Shown here one piece after another: positions 46,777 through 55,758 of a stretch of 64,000 nt of DNA. The stretch is from positions 248,001-312,000 of the forward strand of contig NZ_BAABCP010000001.1 in NCBI RefSeq assembly GCF_039539005.1, read 5' to 3'. The notes under the pieces are model-generated. The model was not told where the DNA came from and made no database searches. It was given only the letters and a program-made list of their open reading frames with translations. Position numbers and translations under genes: made by a program. The first letter of the stretch is position 1, and each line of letters starts with the position of its first letter. Origin of the DNA: Microbacterium soli (GTDB lineage Bacteria > Actinomycetota > Actinomycetes > Actinomycetales > Microbacteriaceae).

Positions 46777-48005
46777 TGAACGCGGATCTGCATCTCGAAC
46801 ACACACCAGAAAGACGAGGCGAGCACTCCGTGCCCCACAAGCCAGTGATCCTCTGCATCTCGCTCTCCCCCATCCGCAGGGATGCGCGAGTGCTTCGCCA
46901 GATCGGCCTGCTCCGTGAGTATGGAGACGTCGTCACGGTGGGGTTCGGCCCACGTCCCGACGGCGTCTCCGAGCATCTCGAAGTGCCCGCCGACCTGGCG
47001 ACTCTTCCGCAGACCGTGCCCGGTGTCATCGGACTCGCGCTGAGACGATTCCGCTCCGTCGAGCTCGCGGCACCGGCCGTGGCCTGGGCACGCGACGCGC
47101 TCCGAGGCCGGAGGTTCGACCTCGTCGTGGCGAATGAGGCACGGGTGCTCGCGCTGGCGAGCCGCGTCGCAGGCGACGCGCCTGTGTGGGCTGATATGCA
47201 CGAGTGGGCCCCCGAGGAGCGCACCCACATCCTGTCCTGGAGACTCCTCGTGGCGCCCTTCATGACCTACCTGTGCCGCCGGTACCTTCCGGGGTCTGCG
47301 CTCGTCACGACAGTGGGCGATTCCATCGCCACGCTGTACAGGAAGACCTTCGGCGTGAAAGCCCGTCTGATGCGCAACGCCGGTCCGTACCGGCCCCTGG
47401 AGGCGTCACGGACCGAGGAGGGCCGCATCCGACTCGTGCACAGCGGAGCCGCCATCCACGGACGCAAGCTCGAGCTGATGATCGAGGCCATGGCTCTGCT
47501 CGACGAGCGATTCACCCTGGATCTGTACCTGGTGCCCGGCGGCGATGACGGCGCGTATCTGGCGGAGCTGCGCAGGTTGGCGGCGCACGACTCGCGCATC
47601 ACGTTCCACGCCCCTGTGGCGCCCGAGGCGCTGCCTTCGACCCTCAATGCCTACGACGTCGGCGTGTTCTGGATCCCACCCGCTCATACCAACGCGCGAC
47701 TGACGCTGCCGAACAAGTTCTTCGACTACGTGCAGGCCAGGCTCCTTGTAGCGGTCGGGCCCTCCCCCGAGATGGAGCCCCTCATCGCGGAACACGGACT
47801 CGGTGTCGTGAGCACGGGCTTCAGCGTCAAGGAGTGTGCGAGATCCTTGGCCGCACTCACGACAGACCAAATCGTCCGCGCCAAAGCCGCATCGGATGCC
47901 GCAGCAGCAGTGTTGAATTTCGAACACGAGAAGGAGCGGATGCGGCCTCAGCTCGGCGCGCTCATCGAGGGCTCGTCACCGACCCCGAACGGAGCGACGC
48001 GATGA
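46776..48005 (+). CDS. GT4-type glycosyltransferase
   Basis: A 409-residue GT-B glycosyltransferase. The start has 'KPVILCISLSPIRRDARVLRQI', the acceptor half has 'WADMHEWAPEERTHILSW', and the donor half has 'RLVHSGAAIHGRKLELMIEAM' and 'LPNKFFDYVQARLLVAVGPSPEM', where the last segment carries the Glu that contacts the nucleotide sugar. It is a paralogue of the gene at 52443 with the same segments. The substrate is unknown; its operon suggests it adds one sugar of the amidino-sugar glycan. The ATG at 46776 overlaps the previous stop, and an in-frame GTG about 18 codons later is also possible. The stop overlaps the ABC transporter start. Confidence 0.88.
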   Translation: MNADLHLEHTPERRGEHSVPHKPVILCISLSPIRRDARVLRQIGLLREYGDVVTVGFGPRPDGVSEHLEVPADLATLPQTVPGVIGLALRRFRSVELAAPAVAWARDALRGRRFDLVVANEARVLALASRVAGDAPVWADMHEWAPEERTHILSWRLLVAPFMTYLCRRYLPGSALVTTVGDSIATLYRKTFGVKARLMRNAGPYRPLEASRTEEGRIRLVHSGAAIHGRKLELMIEAMALLDERFTLDLYLVPGGDDGAYLAELRRLAAHDSRITFHAPVAPEALPSTLNAYDVGVFWIPPAHTNARLTLPNKFFDYVQARLLVAVGPSPEMEPLIAEHGLGVVSTGFSVKECARSLAALTTDQIVRAKAASDAAAAVLNFEHEKERMRPQLGALIEGSSPTPNGATR

Positions 48006-49810
48006 AAACCGTCTTCACCCTCTACCGTGATCTCCTTTCGGTCCTCCCCTCGGATGCTCGGAGGTTCCTGAACTTCTACTCCGCGCTACTGGCATCTCTC
48101 GCACTGTTCGACGCGGCAGCCCTGGGTCTGCTTGCACTCGTGATCGGCCCCTTGTCCGTCGGCTCCCCTGTGACCCTGCCTATTTTCGGCGAACTCGATC
48201 AGTTCGGGGTGGTGCTCGCGATCCTCGCGATCTGTGCGCTCATGATCGGCAAGGGAATGGCGTCGACCCTGATCATGCGTTGGGGATCGCAGCGCATCGC
48301 TGTGTATGAGGTGGCACTGGGTGATCGCCTGTTCCGCGCGTATCTCGGTGCGTCCTGGCAGGAGCGTCTCCGTAAGAACTCCTCGGACATGCTGAGGTTC
48401 ACGGACAGCGGTGTCGACGCCGCCATCAACTCATTCATCCGTCCCGGCGCGACTCTCCTCGGCGAGGTGGTGAGCCTGATCGCGATCGTGGCCGCTCTGG
48501 CGGTCATCCAGCCCCTCATCGCTTTAATCAGCCTCGTGTACCTGGTGGCGCTCGGCGCGGTGCTCTATTTCTGGATCGCTCGGCATTCCCGTCGAGCCGG
48601 AGAGATCAATCTTGAGGCGACCATCCGTACCTCGCGCCTCATCCTCGAGGTGATGTCCGCACTCAAGGAGGTGACGCTGCGCCGCAAGGAGCCGGAGGTC
48701 GCCGATGTCGTCCTCACGAGCCGGCGCCGCAGCGCACGAGCCCGAGCGAATATCTACTTTCTCGGACAGGTACCCCGCTACGTGCTGGAATCCGGACTCA
48801 TCGGCGGATTCGTCGTCGTCGGAGGAGCCGGTTATCTGCTGGGCGGCCCGCAGCAGGCCTTCACGGCAGTGGCGCTCTTCGGATTGGCCGGGTTCCGCAT
48901 GGCTCCGTCGGTCATCCGTTTCCAGACCATCGTGTCGCAGATGCTCGCGGCGTCGAGTTACCCGCTCCGCGTCATCGAAGAGCTGCGGGCGGCCGAGACG
49001 CGCTCGAACGAATTCGCCGCGCGCCCAGAGCGCTCGTTGCCCGCGGCACCGTCCGTACTCACGTTCCGAAACGTCACGTTCGCATACGGCGACGGTGAAC
49101 CAGCCGTCCGCGACGTGAGCCTGAGCATCCCGATCGGCTCGTCGGTGGCGTTCGTCGGTGCCTCGGGGTCGGGAAAGTCCACGATGGTGGATTTGCTCCT
49201 CGGGCTTCTCGAGCCCCAGAGCGGACGGATCGAGATCGATGGCGTCCCGCTGTCCGAAGCCCGGAGCGCGTGGCGGGCGCTGACGGCGTACGTCCCGCAG
49301 GAGGTCGCCGTCTTCGACGCCACCGTCGCGCAGAACGTCGCCCTCACCTGGTCCGATGACGTCGACCGCCAGCGCGTGAAATCCGCGCTGATCCAGGCTC
49401 AGATCTGGGATCTCGTCGCCGCTCGCGAGGGTGGCATGGATGCCGGCGTCGGCGAGCGGGGTCTCGCACTCTCCGGCGGACAGCGTCAGCGGCTGGGCAT
49501 CGCACGAGCGCTGTACACGGACCCCAAGGTGTTGGTCATGGACGAGGCGACCAGTGCACTTGACACCCAGACCGAATCTGACGTCACGTCGTCGATAGCG
49601 GCCGCAACCGGCGAGAGGACTCTCGTGACCGTCGCGCACCGGCTCTCAACGGTCAAGGACGCCGACACGGTCTTCTTCATGAGCAATGGTGAACTCGTCT
49701 ACGCGGGTCCGTTCGAGGATGTCGTCGCCAATGTACCCGATTTCGCGCGTCAGGCCGCACTCGCGGGCCTCAGCCCGGACTCCAACGGATCCCCAGATTC
49801 GGAAGTGTAA
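48002..49810 (+). CDS. ABC transporter, fused permease/ATPase (MsbA/PglK-like)
   Basis: The 602-residue half-transporter has six membrane helices (about 20-330) and an ATPase domain. Walker A is 'GASGSGKST' near 385, the signature 'LSGGQRQRLGIARAL' near 490, Walker B 'KVLVMDEATSALD', and the H-loop 'TVAHRLSTV'. Fused exporters of this type include the lipid flippase MsbA and the lipid-linked oligosaccharide flippase PglK. Its place between glycosyltransferase and sugar-modification genes makes a PglK-like flippase role likely. The ATG at 48002 overlaps the previous stop. Confidence 0.9.
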   Translation: MKTVFTLYRDLLSVLPSDARRFLNFYSALLASLALFDAAALGLLALVIGPLSVGSPVTLPIFGELDQFGVVLAILAICALMIGKGMASTLIMRWGSQRIAVYEVALGDRLFRAYLGASWQERLRKNSSDMLRFTDSGVDAAINSFIRPGATLLGEVVSLIAIVAALAVIQPLIALISLVYLVALGAVLYFWIARHSRRAGEINLEATIRTSRLILEVMSALKEVTLRRKEPEVADVVLTSRRRSARARANIYFLGQVPRYVLESGLIGGFVVVGGAGYLLGGPQQAFTAVALFGLAGFRMAPSVIRFQTIVSQMLAASSYPLRVIEELRAAETRSNEFAARPERSLPAAPSVLTFRNVTFAYGDGEPAVRDVSLSIPIGSSVAFVGASGSGKSTMVDLLLGLLEPQSGRIEIDGVPLSEARSAWRALTAYVPQEVAVFDATVAQNVALTWSDDVDRQRVKSALIQAQIWDLVAAREGGMDAGVGERGLALSGGQRQRLGIARALYTDPKVLVMDEATSALDTQTESDVTSSIAAATGERTLVTVAHRLSTVKDADTVFFMSNGELVYAGPFEDVVANVPDFARQAALAGLSPDSNGSPDSEV

Positions 49811-49881
49811 CATTGGTTGGTTCGGTGCCGACCGGGCGAATTGAGCGACCGCGCAGCTTACGCAGTACAAGGAGTGATCAG

Positions 49882-51063
49882 GTGGACAAGCCTGTCGATG
49901 CCGTTGACCGCCACTCGGACGCAGCCACGTACCAGAGGTGCGTACGGACGGTCATGGACACGACTGACCCGGAGATCTGGTTCGACGAGCAGGGCGTCTC
50001 GTCACACGCGCTGCGCTTCGACGCCACGATGAAGGACCAGGTCCGAGCGGCGCAGGCCGGGGAGCTGATACCTGAGCTCAACGATCTGATCGCACAGATC
50101 AAGAAAGACGGCGAAGGCAAGCCCTACGACTGCATCGTCGGTGTCTCGGGCGGAGTCGACAGCACGTATCTCATCCTGCAGGCGGTCAAGCTGGGACTGC
50201 GGCCGCTCGCCGTTCATTTCGACAGTGGATGGAACTCCGAACTCGCCGTCGACAACATCCACAACATCGTCACGCGCCTGGATCTCGACCTCTACACGCA
50301 TGTCATCGACTGGCGGGAGATGCGCGACCTGCAGCTCGCGTTCTTCAAGGCCTCGCTCGCGAACTGCGACGTGCCCACCGATCACGCATTCGGCTGGGTA
50401 GCCTATCAGCAGGCCGTCAAGTACGGCGTCAAGTACATCCTGTCGGGCGCCAATCTCGCGAGTGAGTCGATCCTCCCGCAGTCCTGGGGCTACAACGCGT
50501 CGGACGCGAAGCACGTCAAGGCCGTCCACAAGCAATTCGGGACGGGAAAGCTCAAGACCTACCCCCTGATGGGGCTCTTCAAGCGCCATATCTGGTACCC
50601 GTACGCGCGCGGGGTGAAGACCGTCAAGCCGCTGAACCTCATGCCCTACCGCTACGACCAGGCCAAGCAGGCGATCACCGACGAGGTCGGTTGGCGCGAC
50701 TACGGCGGAAAGCACTACGAATCCGTGTTCACGCGCTACTTCCAGGGTTACTACTTGCCCAAGAAGTTCGGCTTCGACAAGCGCCTCGCCCACTACTCGT
50801 CCCTCATCCTCTCCGAGCAGATGACCCGCGATGAGGCGCTGAACCTCCTCAAGACCGAGAACTACCCGGAGAGCCTGCGCAAGCAGGATCACGAGTTCAT
50901 CGCGAAGAAGCTCGGGCTCACGGTCTCCGAGCTCGACGCAATCTACGATCTGCCCCTTCGCGATTACACGGATTACCCCAACGCGAAACGTCAATGGGAT
51001 GTCGCGATGGCGGCTGCGCGAGTGCCAGTCAAGATCCTCAAGAAGCTCGGGCTCCGACCATGA
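49882..51063 (+). CDS. N-acetyl sugar amidotransferase (WbpG-like)
   Basis: The 393-residue enzyme belongs to the family that turns an N-acetyl group of a nucleotide sugar into an acetamidino group, using ammonia made by partner HisH and conducted by HisF. The ATP-pyrophosphatase loop is 'GVSGGVDSTYL' (about 86-96). 'HFDSGWNSELAVDNI' and 'ILSGANLASESILP' are family segments. Near residue 18 the usual C-x2-C...C-x2-C zinc knuckle is reduced: 'RCVRTVMDTTDPEI' keeps one Cys, and the later pair reads 'GVSSHA' instead of 'GVCNHC'. The GTG at 49882 is chosen for its AAGGAG ribosome binding site at seven bases. The stop overlaps the hisH start. Confidence 0.9.
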   Translation: MDKPVDAVDRHSDAATYQRCVRTVMDTTDPEIWFDEQGVSSHALRFDATMKDQVRAAQAGELIPELNDLIAQIKKDGEGKPYDCIVGVSGGVDSTYLILQAVKLGLRPLAVHFDSGWNSELAVDNIHNIVTRLDLDLYTHVIDWREMRDLQLAFFKASLANCDVPTDHAFGWVAYQQAVKYGVKYILSGANLASESILPQSWGYNASDAKHVKAVHKQFGTGKLKTYPLMGLFKRHIWYPYARGVKTVKPLNLMPYRYDQAKQAITDEVGWRDYGGKHYESVFTRYFQGYYLPKKFGFDKRLAHYSSLILSEQMTRDEALNLLKTENYPESLRKQDHEFIAKKLGLTVSELDAIYDLPLRDYTDYPNAKRQWDVAMAAARVPVKILKKLGLRP

Positions 51064-51665
51064 GCGTCGGCGTTCTGGAGTATGGACTGGGGAACTTCGG
51101 CTCAGTCATGAACATGCTCAAGCGACTGGACGCCGACCCTTGTATCGTTCGCACGCCAGAGGACGTCGCCCAGAGCGAACGCCTGTTGTTGCCGGGAGTC
51201 GGCGCATTCGACCGCGGCATGTTGCTGCTGGAAACGGCCGGGCTCGATGTGGCGATCCGCGAGTTCGCCGCCGGCGGTCGGCCGGTCCTGGGAATCTGCC
51301 TCGGAATGCAACTGCTCCTGGATTCGAGCGAGGAGGGTGCCTCAGCCGGCCTCGGGCTCGTTCCCGGCCGCTGTATGCGCTTCTCAGAGGGGCGCGGGCT
51401 ACGGGTCCCGCACATGGGATGGAATCGTGTGACGGCCAAATCTCAGGACCCGCTGTTCGCGACGGTCCCCGAGGACAACAGGTTCTATTTCGTTCATTCC
51501 TACCACGCGGTCCCCGCAGACCCTTCGCATACCCTCGCCACGACGAACTACGGCGATGATTTCGTCTCGATGGTGCGTCGTGACAACGTCATCGGCGCTC
51601 AGTTCCACCCAGAGAAGAGTCACCTGTTCGGCCTCGAGATGCTACGGAGCTTCAGCACGCTATGA
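51060..51665 (+). CDS. hisH: HisH-like glutamine amidotransferase subunit
   Basis: The 201-residue class I glutaminase has the full triad: Cys80 in 'VLGICLGMQLLLD', and His183 and Glu185 in 'GAQFHPEKS'. It also has 'YGLGNFGSVMNMLKR' and 'PGVGAFDRGM' of the HisH family. HisH releases ammonia from glutamine for the HisF synthase. Here it is sandwiched between an N-acetyl sugar amidotransferase and a HisF paralogue with overlapping ATGA junctions, and no other histidine gene is near. The likely job is ammonia supply for sugar amidination, as for the hisH2 genes of Pseudomonas and Campylobacter glycan loci. A chromosomal hisH for histidine is expected elsewhere. Confidence 0.93.
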   Translation: MSVGVLEYGLGNFGSVMNMLKRLDADPCIVRTPEDVAQSERLLLPGVGAFDRGMLLLETAGLDVAIREFAAGGRPVLGICLGMQLLLDSSEEGASAGLGLVPGRCMRFSEGRGLRVPHMGWNRVTAKSQDPLFATVPEDNRFYFVHSYHAVPADPSHTLATTNYGDDFVSMVRRDNVIGAQFHPEKSHLFGLEMLRSFSTL

Positions 51666-52423
51666 GCCTGTTCCCCCGTCTGATCCCCGTGCTGCTCGTC
51701 AGTGACGGCTACCTTGTCAAGCCCGTCCGCTTCCAGGGAGACACGTACATCGGCGACCCCATCAACGCCGTGCGCATCTTCAATGAGAAGCAGGTGGACG
51801 AGCTTGTCATCTGCGACATCGATGCGACCCCGAAGCGGACCGGGGTGAACTTCCAGCTGATCGAGGAGATCGCGAACGAGGCGTTCATGCCCGTGGGCTA
51901 CGGCGGCGGCGTCGCGAGCGTGGACGATGCCCGGCGAATCACAGGTATCGGCATCGAGAAGGTGATCCTGAACTCGGCTGCTGTCACAGAGCCTGATGTC
52001 GTCCGCGGGATCTCCGACGCCCTCGGCGCTTCCAGCACCGTGGTGAGCATCGATGCGAAGAAGCGGCTCACCGGAGGTTGGGAGACATACAGCGAGCGAG
52101 GATCGCGGAAGGCGGGCATGACGCCGGCCGACGCCGCTCGGCGTGCCCAGGACCTCGGCGCGGGAGAGGTGATCGCCTCGTCCATCGACCGCGAGGGGAC
52201 CTTCTCCGGGTACGACACCAAGCTGATCCAGACCGTCACGTCCGCCGTGTCGATTCCGGTGATCGCTCTCGGGGGCGCCCGCGATATGAGCGACTTCCAT
52301 CAGGCGCTCGCTGCCGGTGCTTCGGGGGCCGCGGCGGGCAGCACATTCGTCATGACAGGGAAGCACCACGCGGTCCTCATCAACTATCCCGCACCGTCCG
52401 AGGTGCGTACCCTCGCTTCGTGA
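51662..52423 (+). CDS. hisF: HisF-like synthase subunit (amidination type)
   Basis: The 253-residue (beta-alpha)8 barrel matches HisF, with 'GYGGGVASVDDARR', 'VSIDAKKRLTGG' (Asp131) and 'IALGGARDMSDFHQAL'. In histidine-making HisF the first catalytic acid is Asp11 in the motif C-L-D-V. The same place here reads 'IPVLLVSDGYLVK', with Leu12 instead of Asp. That substitution is typical of HisF paralogues in amidotransferase loci and argues against IGP synthesis. Its likely role is to hold HisH and carry ammonia to the sugar amidotransferase. The ATG overlaps the hisH stop. The C-terminal end is 20 bases before the next glycosyltransferase. Confidence 0.92.
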   Translation: MSLFPRLIPVLLVSDGYLVKPVRFQGDTYIGDPINAVRIFNEKQVDELVICDIDATPKRTGVNFQLIEEIANEAFMPVGYGGGVASVDDARRITGIGIEKVILNSAAVTEPDVVRGISDALGASSTVVSIDAKKRLTGGWETYSERGSRKAGMTPADAARRAQDLGAGEVIASSIDREGTFSGYDTKLIQTVTSAVSIPVIALGGARDMSDFHQALAAGASGAAAGSTFVMTGKHHAVLINYPAPSEVRTLAS

Positions 52424-52442
52424 AACTGGAGACCTGACCATC

Positions 52443-53594
52443 GTGACCGATCCTCGCCCTCGCATCCTCGTCCTGACCCATACCCCGATCGATCGTGAGC
52501 CGCGCGCTCTCAAGCAGATCAATTACTTCGCCCAGCGGGCCGATGTGACGACCGCGGGCTTCGGTTCGGCCCCTGTGGAGGGCGTGCCCCACATCGAACT
52601 CGAATCCAGCCCCGCGACCTCCGGGCTGCTCCGGATCCCGGGTTTGTACACGTTGCTCCTCGGGTTGCGGCAGTACCGTCTCTTCGACAAGGTGAAGCCT
52701 CGCAACCGTGCGGCTCTCCCCCTGCTGCAGAACGGCGAGTGGGATGTGGTCATCGCGCACGATGTGCACACTCTGGCCCTCGCGCAGCAGCTCACCGCGA
52801 CCAAGGGGATCCTCCTCGACCTGCACGAGTATGCGCCTCGGCAGAACGAGAACTCGTTCCTGTGGCGGCTGCTCATTGCGCCGTACTTCCGATGGATCTG
52901 CAGGACGCAGGTGCCCAACGCCGCGGGCGTGACGACCGTTGGTCAGGGCATCGTGGACGAGTACCGACGTCAGTTCGGTTTCGAATCGACGTTGGTCGTC
53001 AATGCGACGCCCTACCAGGAGCTCACGCCCGGACAGGTCGGCTCGACGATCCGGATGGTGCACTCTGGCATTCCCGCGCCGGCGCGCAAGCTCGAGGCGA
53101 TGATCGAAGCCGTGAAGCTGACGCGCACCGACGTGACCCTCGACCTCTACCTGATCAAGGACGGCTCCGCCTACTACGACGAGCTGGTGGCACTCGCAGG
53201 CGACGACCCGCGCATATTCTTCCGGGATCCTGTCCCCTACGCCGAGCTGGTTCAGACGCTGAACCAGTACGACGTCGGGCTCAGTGTGATCGCACCGACG
53301 ACTTTCAATCTGGCGTGGTGCCTGCCGAACAAGTTCTTCGACTTCATCCAAGCCCGTCTGGGCGTGATCGTGGGACCCTCACCCGAGATGGTGGCCTTTG
53401 TCGAGCGTTACGGAATCGGTGAGGTGGCCGAGGGCTTCGACGGCGCCGCCCTCGCCAAGGTCCTCGATGGTCTCACCCCCGAAACGGTCAGGAATTGGAA
53501 GGAGCAGTCGCACGAGAATGCGCACGCTCTCTCCAGCGAGGAGCAGGTGAAGATCTGGGGCGAGGTCGTCGATGGGATTCTTGCTCGCGCCTGA
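52443..53594 (+). CDS. GT4-type glycosyltransferase
   Basis: The 383-residue GT-B enzyme starts 'PRILVLTHTPIDREPRALKQ', has the acceptor-side 'LDLHEYAPRQNENSFLWRLL' and the donor-side 'HSGIPAPARKLEAMIEAV' and 'LPNKFFDFIQARLGVIVGP' with 'SPEM' after it. It is a paralogue of the gene at 46776; the two probably act at consecutive steps or on different acceptors. The GTG at 52443 is used; the upstream spacing to hisF is 19 bases and a GGAGA element (52428-52432) could be the ribosome binding site. It is the last gene of the plus operon before the hairpin. Confidence 0.9.
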   Translation: MTDPRPRILVLTHTPIDREPRALKQINYFAQRADVTTAGFGSAPVEGVPHIELESSPATSGLLRIPGLYTLLLGLRQYRLFDKVKPRNRAALPLLQNGEWDVVIAHDVHTLALAQQLTATKGILLDLHEYAPRQNENSFLWRLLIAPYFRWICRTQVPNAAGVTTVGQGIVDEYRRQFGFESTLVVNATPYQELTPGQVGSTIRMVHSGIPAPARKLEAMIEAVKLTRTDVTLDLYLIKDGSAYYDELVALAGDDPRIFFRDPVPYAELVQTLNQYDVGLSVIAPTTFNLAWCLPNKFFDFIQARLGVIVGPSPEMVAFVERYGIGEVAEGFDGAALAKVLDGLTPETVRNWKEQSHENAHALSSEEQVKIWGEVVDGILARA

Positions 53595-53615
53595 GTCCTG
53601 CGACGACTCGAACAG

Positions 53616-53664
53616 AAAGAGTAAGGGCCGTGATCACTGATCGGTGATCACGGCCCTACTCTTT
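53616..53664. terminator. 21-bp hairpin between converging glycan operons
   Basis: AAAGAGTAAGGGCCGTGAT and the following CAC (53616-53637) pair with 53644-53664, with one bulged A and a six-base loop TGATCG. A-rich and T-rich ends on each side give it intrinsic-terminator form in both directions. It separates the stop at 53594 (plus) from the stop at 53672 (minus). Confidence 0.9.
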
Positions 53665-53671
53665 CCGAAGG

Positions 53672-54661
53672 TCAGAGGCCAACCGCATCCCAGTCCCGCG
53701 CGGAGTCGAGGGCGGCCTCGACAACAGCGAGCGTACGCTGTCCTTGCTCCATGGTGACCAGATCGGTCTTCTCTCCGAGGACCGCGTCGCGGAACGCCTC
53801 GTGCTCGACCTTGAGGGGCTCGCGCTTGGGGAAGGCGTACCGGGTGACGTCCCCTTCGGAGACGCCACGGAAGGTGGACACAGACTCCCATTCCAGAGGG
53901 ATGGTCCCGTTGGCATAGAAGGTCAGATCGCCCGTGGAGGTGTCGGCGACGAATGCTCCCCTCTCCCCCGTGACGACCGTCAGCCGCTCCTTCATCGGGC
54001 TGAGCCAGTTCACGATGTTGTTCACGATCACCCCGGATTCGGTGCGTCCGGTGATGATGATCATGTCCTCATGCTCCCGGCCCGACTTGAACGCCGTCTG
54101 CGCGAACACGAGCTCGTAGTCGGACTGCACCACCCACGCGGTCAGGTCCACGTCATGCGACGCGAGGTCCTTCGCCACTCCGACATCCGCGATCCGGGAC
54201 GGGAACGGGCCCTGACGCCGCGTTGCCACCTGGTACACCGCGCCCAGCTCGCCTGCGGCGAGGCGGCGACGCAGCTCCTGCAGCGCCGGGTTGAACCGCT
54301 CAATGTGACCGACACCTCCGACCAGCCCCGCTCCGGCGAAGGCCTCGACCATGCGCTGGCCCGCTTCGAGGCTATGCGCGATTGGCTTCTCCACAAGGGT
54401 GTGCACGCCCGCGGCCGCGAGCTTTAGCGCCGCATCCTCGTGGAAGCGCGTCGGGACGGCGACGACGGCGATGTCGATGCCCGCGGAGATGAGCGCGTCG
54501 ATGTCGGGCAGCACCTGCAAGCCCCCTGCGACGCCGTGCGGGTCACCGCCGGGGTCGGCGATGGCGACCAGTTCCACACCCTCGACCTCGCGCAGCACGC
54601 GCGCATGATGGCGACCCATCATGCCGACGCCGAGAAGCCCGGCACGCAGCACGTCCGCCAT
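53672..54661 (-). CDS. Gfo/Idh/MocA oxidoreductase (WbpB/WlbA-like)
   Basis: The 329-residue NAD-dependent oxidoreductase starts 'RAGLLGVGMMGRHHARVL', has the conserved 'HTLVEKPIAHSLEAG' (Glu91-Lys92-Pro93) and 'GHIERFNPALQELRRRL'. The latter, G-x-I-E-R-F-N-P, is typical of UDP-GlcNAcA 3-dehydrogenases such as WlbA and WbpB, where it lies near the substrate. By family it would oxidise C3 of UDP-GlcNAc uronate to the 3-keto sugar, the substrate for the aminotransferase encoded just upstream (ATGA overlap at 54661). It is the last gene of the minus operon. Specific substrate is inferred from context. Confidence 0.92.
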   Translation of the reverse strand: MADVLRAGLLGVGMMGRHHARVLREVEGVELVAIADPGGDPHGVAGGLQVLPDIDALISAGIDIAVVAVPTRFHEDAALKLAAAGVHTLVEKPIAHSLEAGQRMVEAFAGAGLVGGVGHIERFNPALQELRRRLAAGELGAVYQVATRRQGPFPSRIADVGVAKDLASHDVDLTAWVVQSDYELVFAQTAFKSGREHEDMIIITGRTESGVIVNNIVNWLSPMKERLTVVTGERGAFVADTSTGDLTFYANGTIPLEWESVSTFRGVSEGDVTRYAFPKREPLKVEHEAFRDAVLGEKTDLVTMEQGQRTLAVVEAALDSARDWDAVGL

Positions 54662-55758
54662 CAGGCACCCGCTCCCACAACGGTGTTCACAGCGGTCACG
54701 ATGCGCTCCAGGTCGTCCGCGCTCAGCGACGGGTGCACGGGGAGCGAGAGCACCTCGCGCGCGGCGCGCTCGGTCTCGGGGAGGTCGAGTCCCGCCGCGT
54801 ACGGCGCCAGAGACTGTAGGCGGTGGTTCGGGATCGGATAGTACACACCCGCGCCGACCTGATGCTCCTCCTTCAGCGCCCTCACGAACCCGTCCCGATC
54901 CTCGGGGACCCGGATCGTGTACTGGTGGTACACGTGCACGGCGCCCTCCGCGACCGGCGGCACGGTCACACCGCGCAGGTGGGCGTCGAGGAACGCCGCG
55001 TTCCGCTGCCTGGTGCGGGTCCATGCGTCGACCTTGGTCAGCTGCACACGGCCGATCGCCGCATGGATGTCGGTCATGCGCGCGTTGAAGCCGACGACCT
55101 CGTTCTCGTACTGACGTTCCATGCCCTGGTTGCGCAGCAACTTCACTCGACGCGCGATCTCCGCCGTCGCGGTGGTGACCATGCCGCCTTCGCCACTGGT
55201 CATGTTCTTTGTCGGGTAGAGGCTGAACATCGCGAACTCGCCGAAGGATCCCACCGGGCGACCGTCCAGCGAGGCGCCGTGCGCCTGCGCTGCATCCTCG
55301 TAGAGCGCCACGCTCTTCTCGGCTGCGAGCTTCTCCAGTTCGCGCATTCGCGCCGGGTGTCCGTATAGGTGAACCGGCAGGATGCCCTTCGTCTTCGGAG
55401 TGATCGCCGCGGCGACGGCCTCGGGATCAAGCGTGAACGTCGCCGGCTCGATGTCGACGAACACCGGCGTCGCCCCCGTCAGCGCGACCGAATTGCCCGT
55501 GGCCGCGAAGGTGAACGACGGCACGATGATCTCATCGCCGGGGCCGACGCCGGTAGCGAGCAGCCCCAGGTGCAGCCCCGCGGTCCCGGAGTTCACCGCG
55601 ACAGCTGGGCGGCCGGGCACGAAGTGCTCGGCGAACTCCGTCTCGAATGCGGCAACCTCGGGCCCCTGCGCGACCATGCCGCTGCGCATCACACGGTCGA
55701 CAGCCGCGCGCTCCTCCTCACCGATGATCGGCTTCGCCGGGGCAATGAACTCGCTCAC
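54661..55758 (-). CDS. DegT/DnrJ/EryC1/StrS aminotransferase (WbpE-like)
   Basis: A 365-residue PLP enzyme that puts an amino group on a keto sugar nucleotide. 'AVNSGTAGLHLGLLA', 'YEDAAQAHGAS' with the PLP Asp, and Lys184 in 'FSLYPTKNMTSGEGG' are the family landmarks. Next to the 3-dehydrogenase and the N-acetyltransferase it most likely aminates the 3-keto uronate to UDP-GlcNAc(3N)A, like WbpE and WlbC. The GTG at 55758 is chosen for its AAGGAGGT ribosome binding site and the GTGA overlap with the previous gene. The upstream in-frame start lies inside that gene. Confidence 0.94.
   Translation of the reverse strand: MSEFIAPAKPIIGEEERAAVDRVMRSGMVAQGPEVAAFETEFAEHFVPGRPAVAVNSGTAGLHLGLLATGVGPGDEIIVPSFTFAATGNSVALTGATPVFVDIEPATFTLDPEAVAAAITPKTKGILPVHLYGHPARMRELEKLAAEKSVALYEDAAQAHGASLDGRPVGSFGEFAMFSLYPTKNMTSGEGGMVTTATAEIARRVKLLRNQGMERQYENEVVGFNARMTDIHAAIGRVQLTKVDAWTRTRQRNAAFLDAHLRGVTVPPVAEGAVHVYHQYTIRVPEDRDGFVRALKEEHQVGAGVYYPIPNHRLQSLAPYAAGLDLPETERAAREVLSLPVHPSLSADDLERIVTAVNTVVGAGA

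Noticed and set aside
51060-52423. hisH-hisF as part of histidine biosynthesis
   Set aside because: No other his gene is present, both genes are coupled to a sugar amidotransferase gene, and the HisF catalytic Asp11 is missing.
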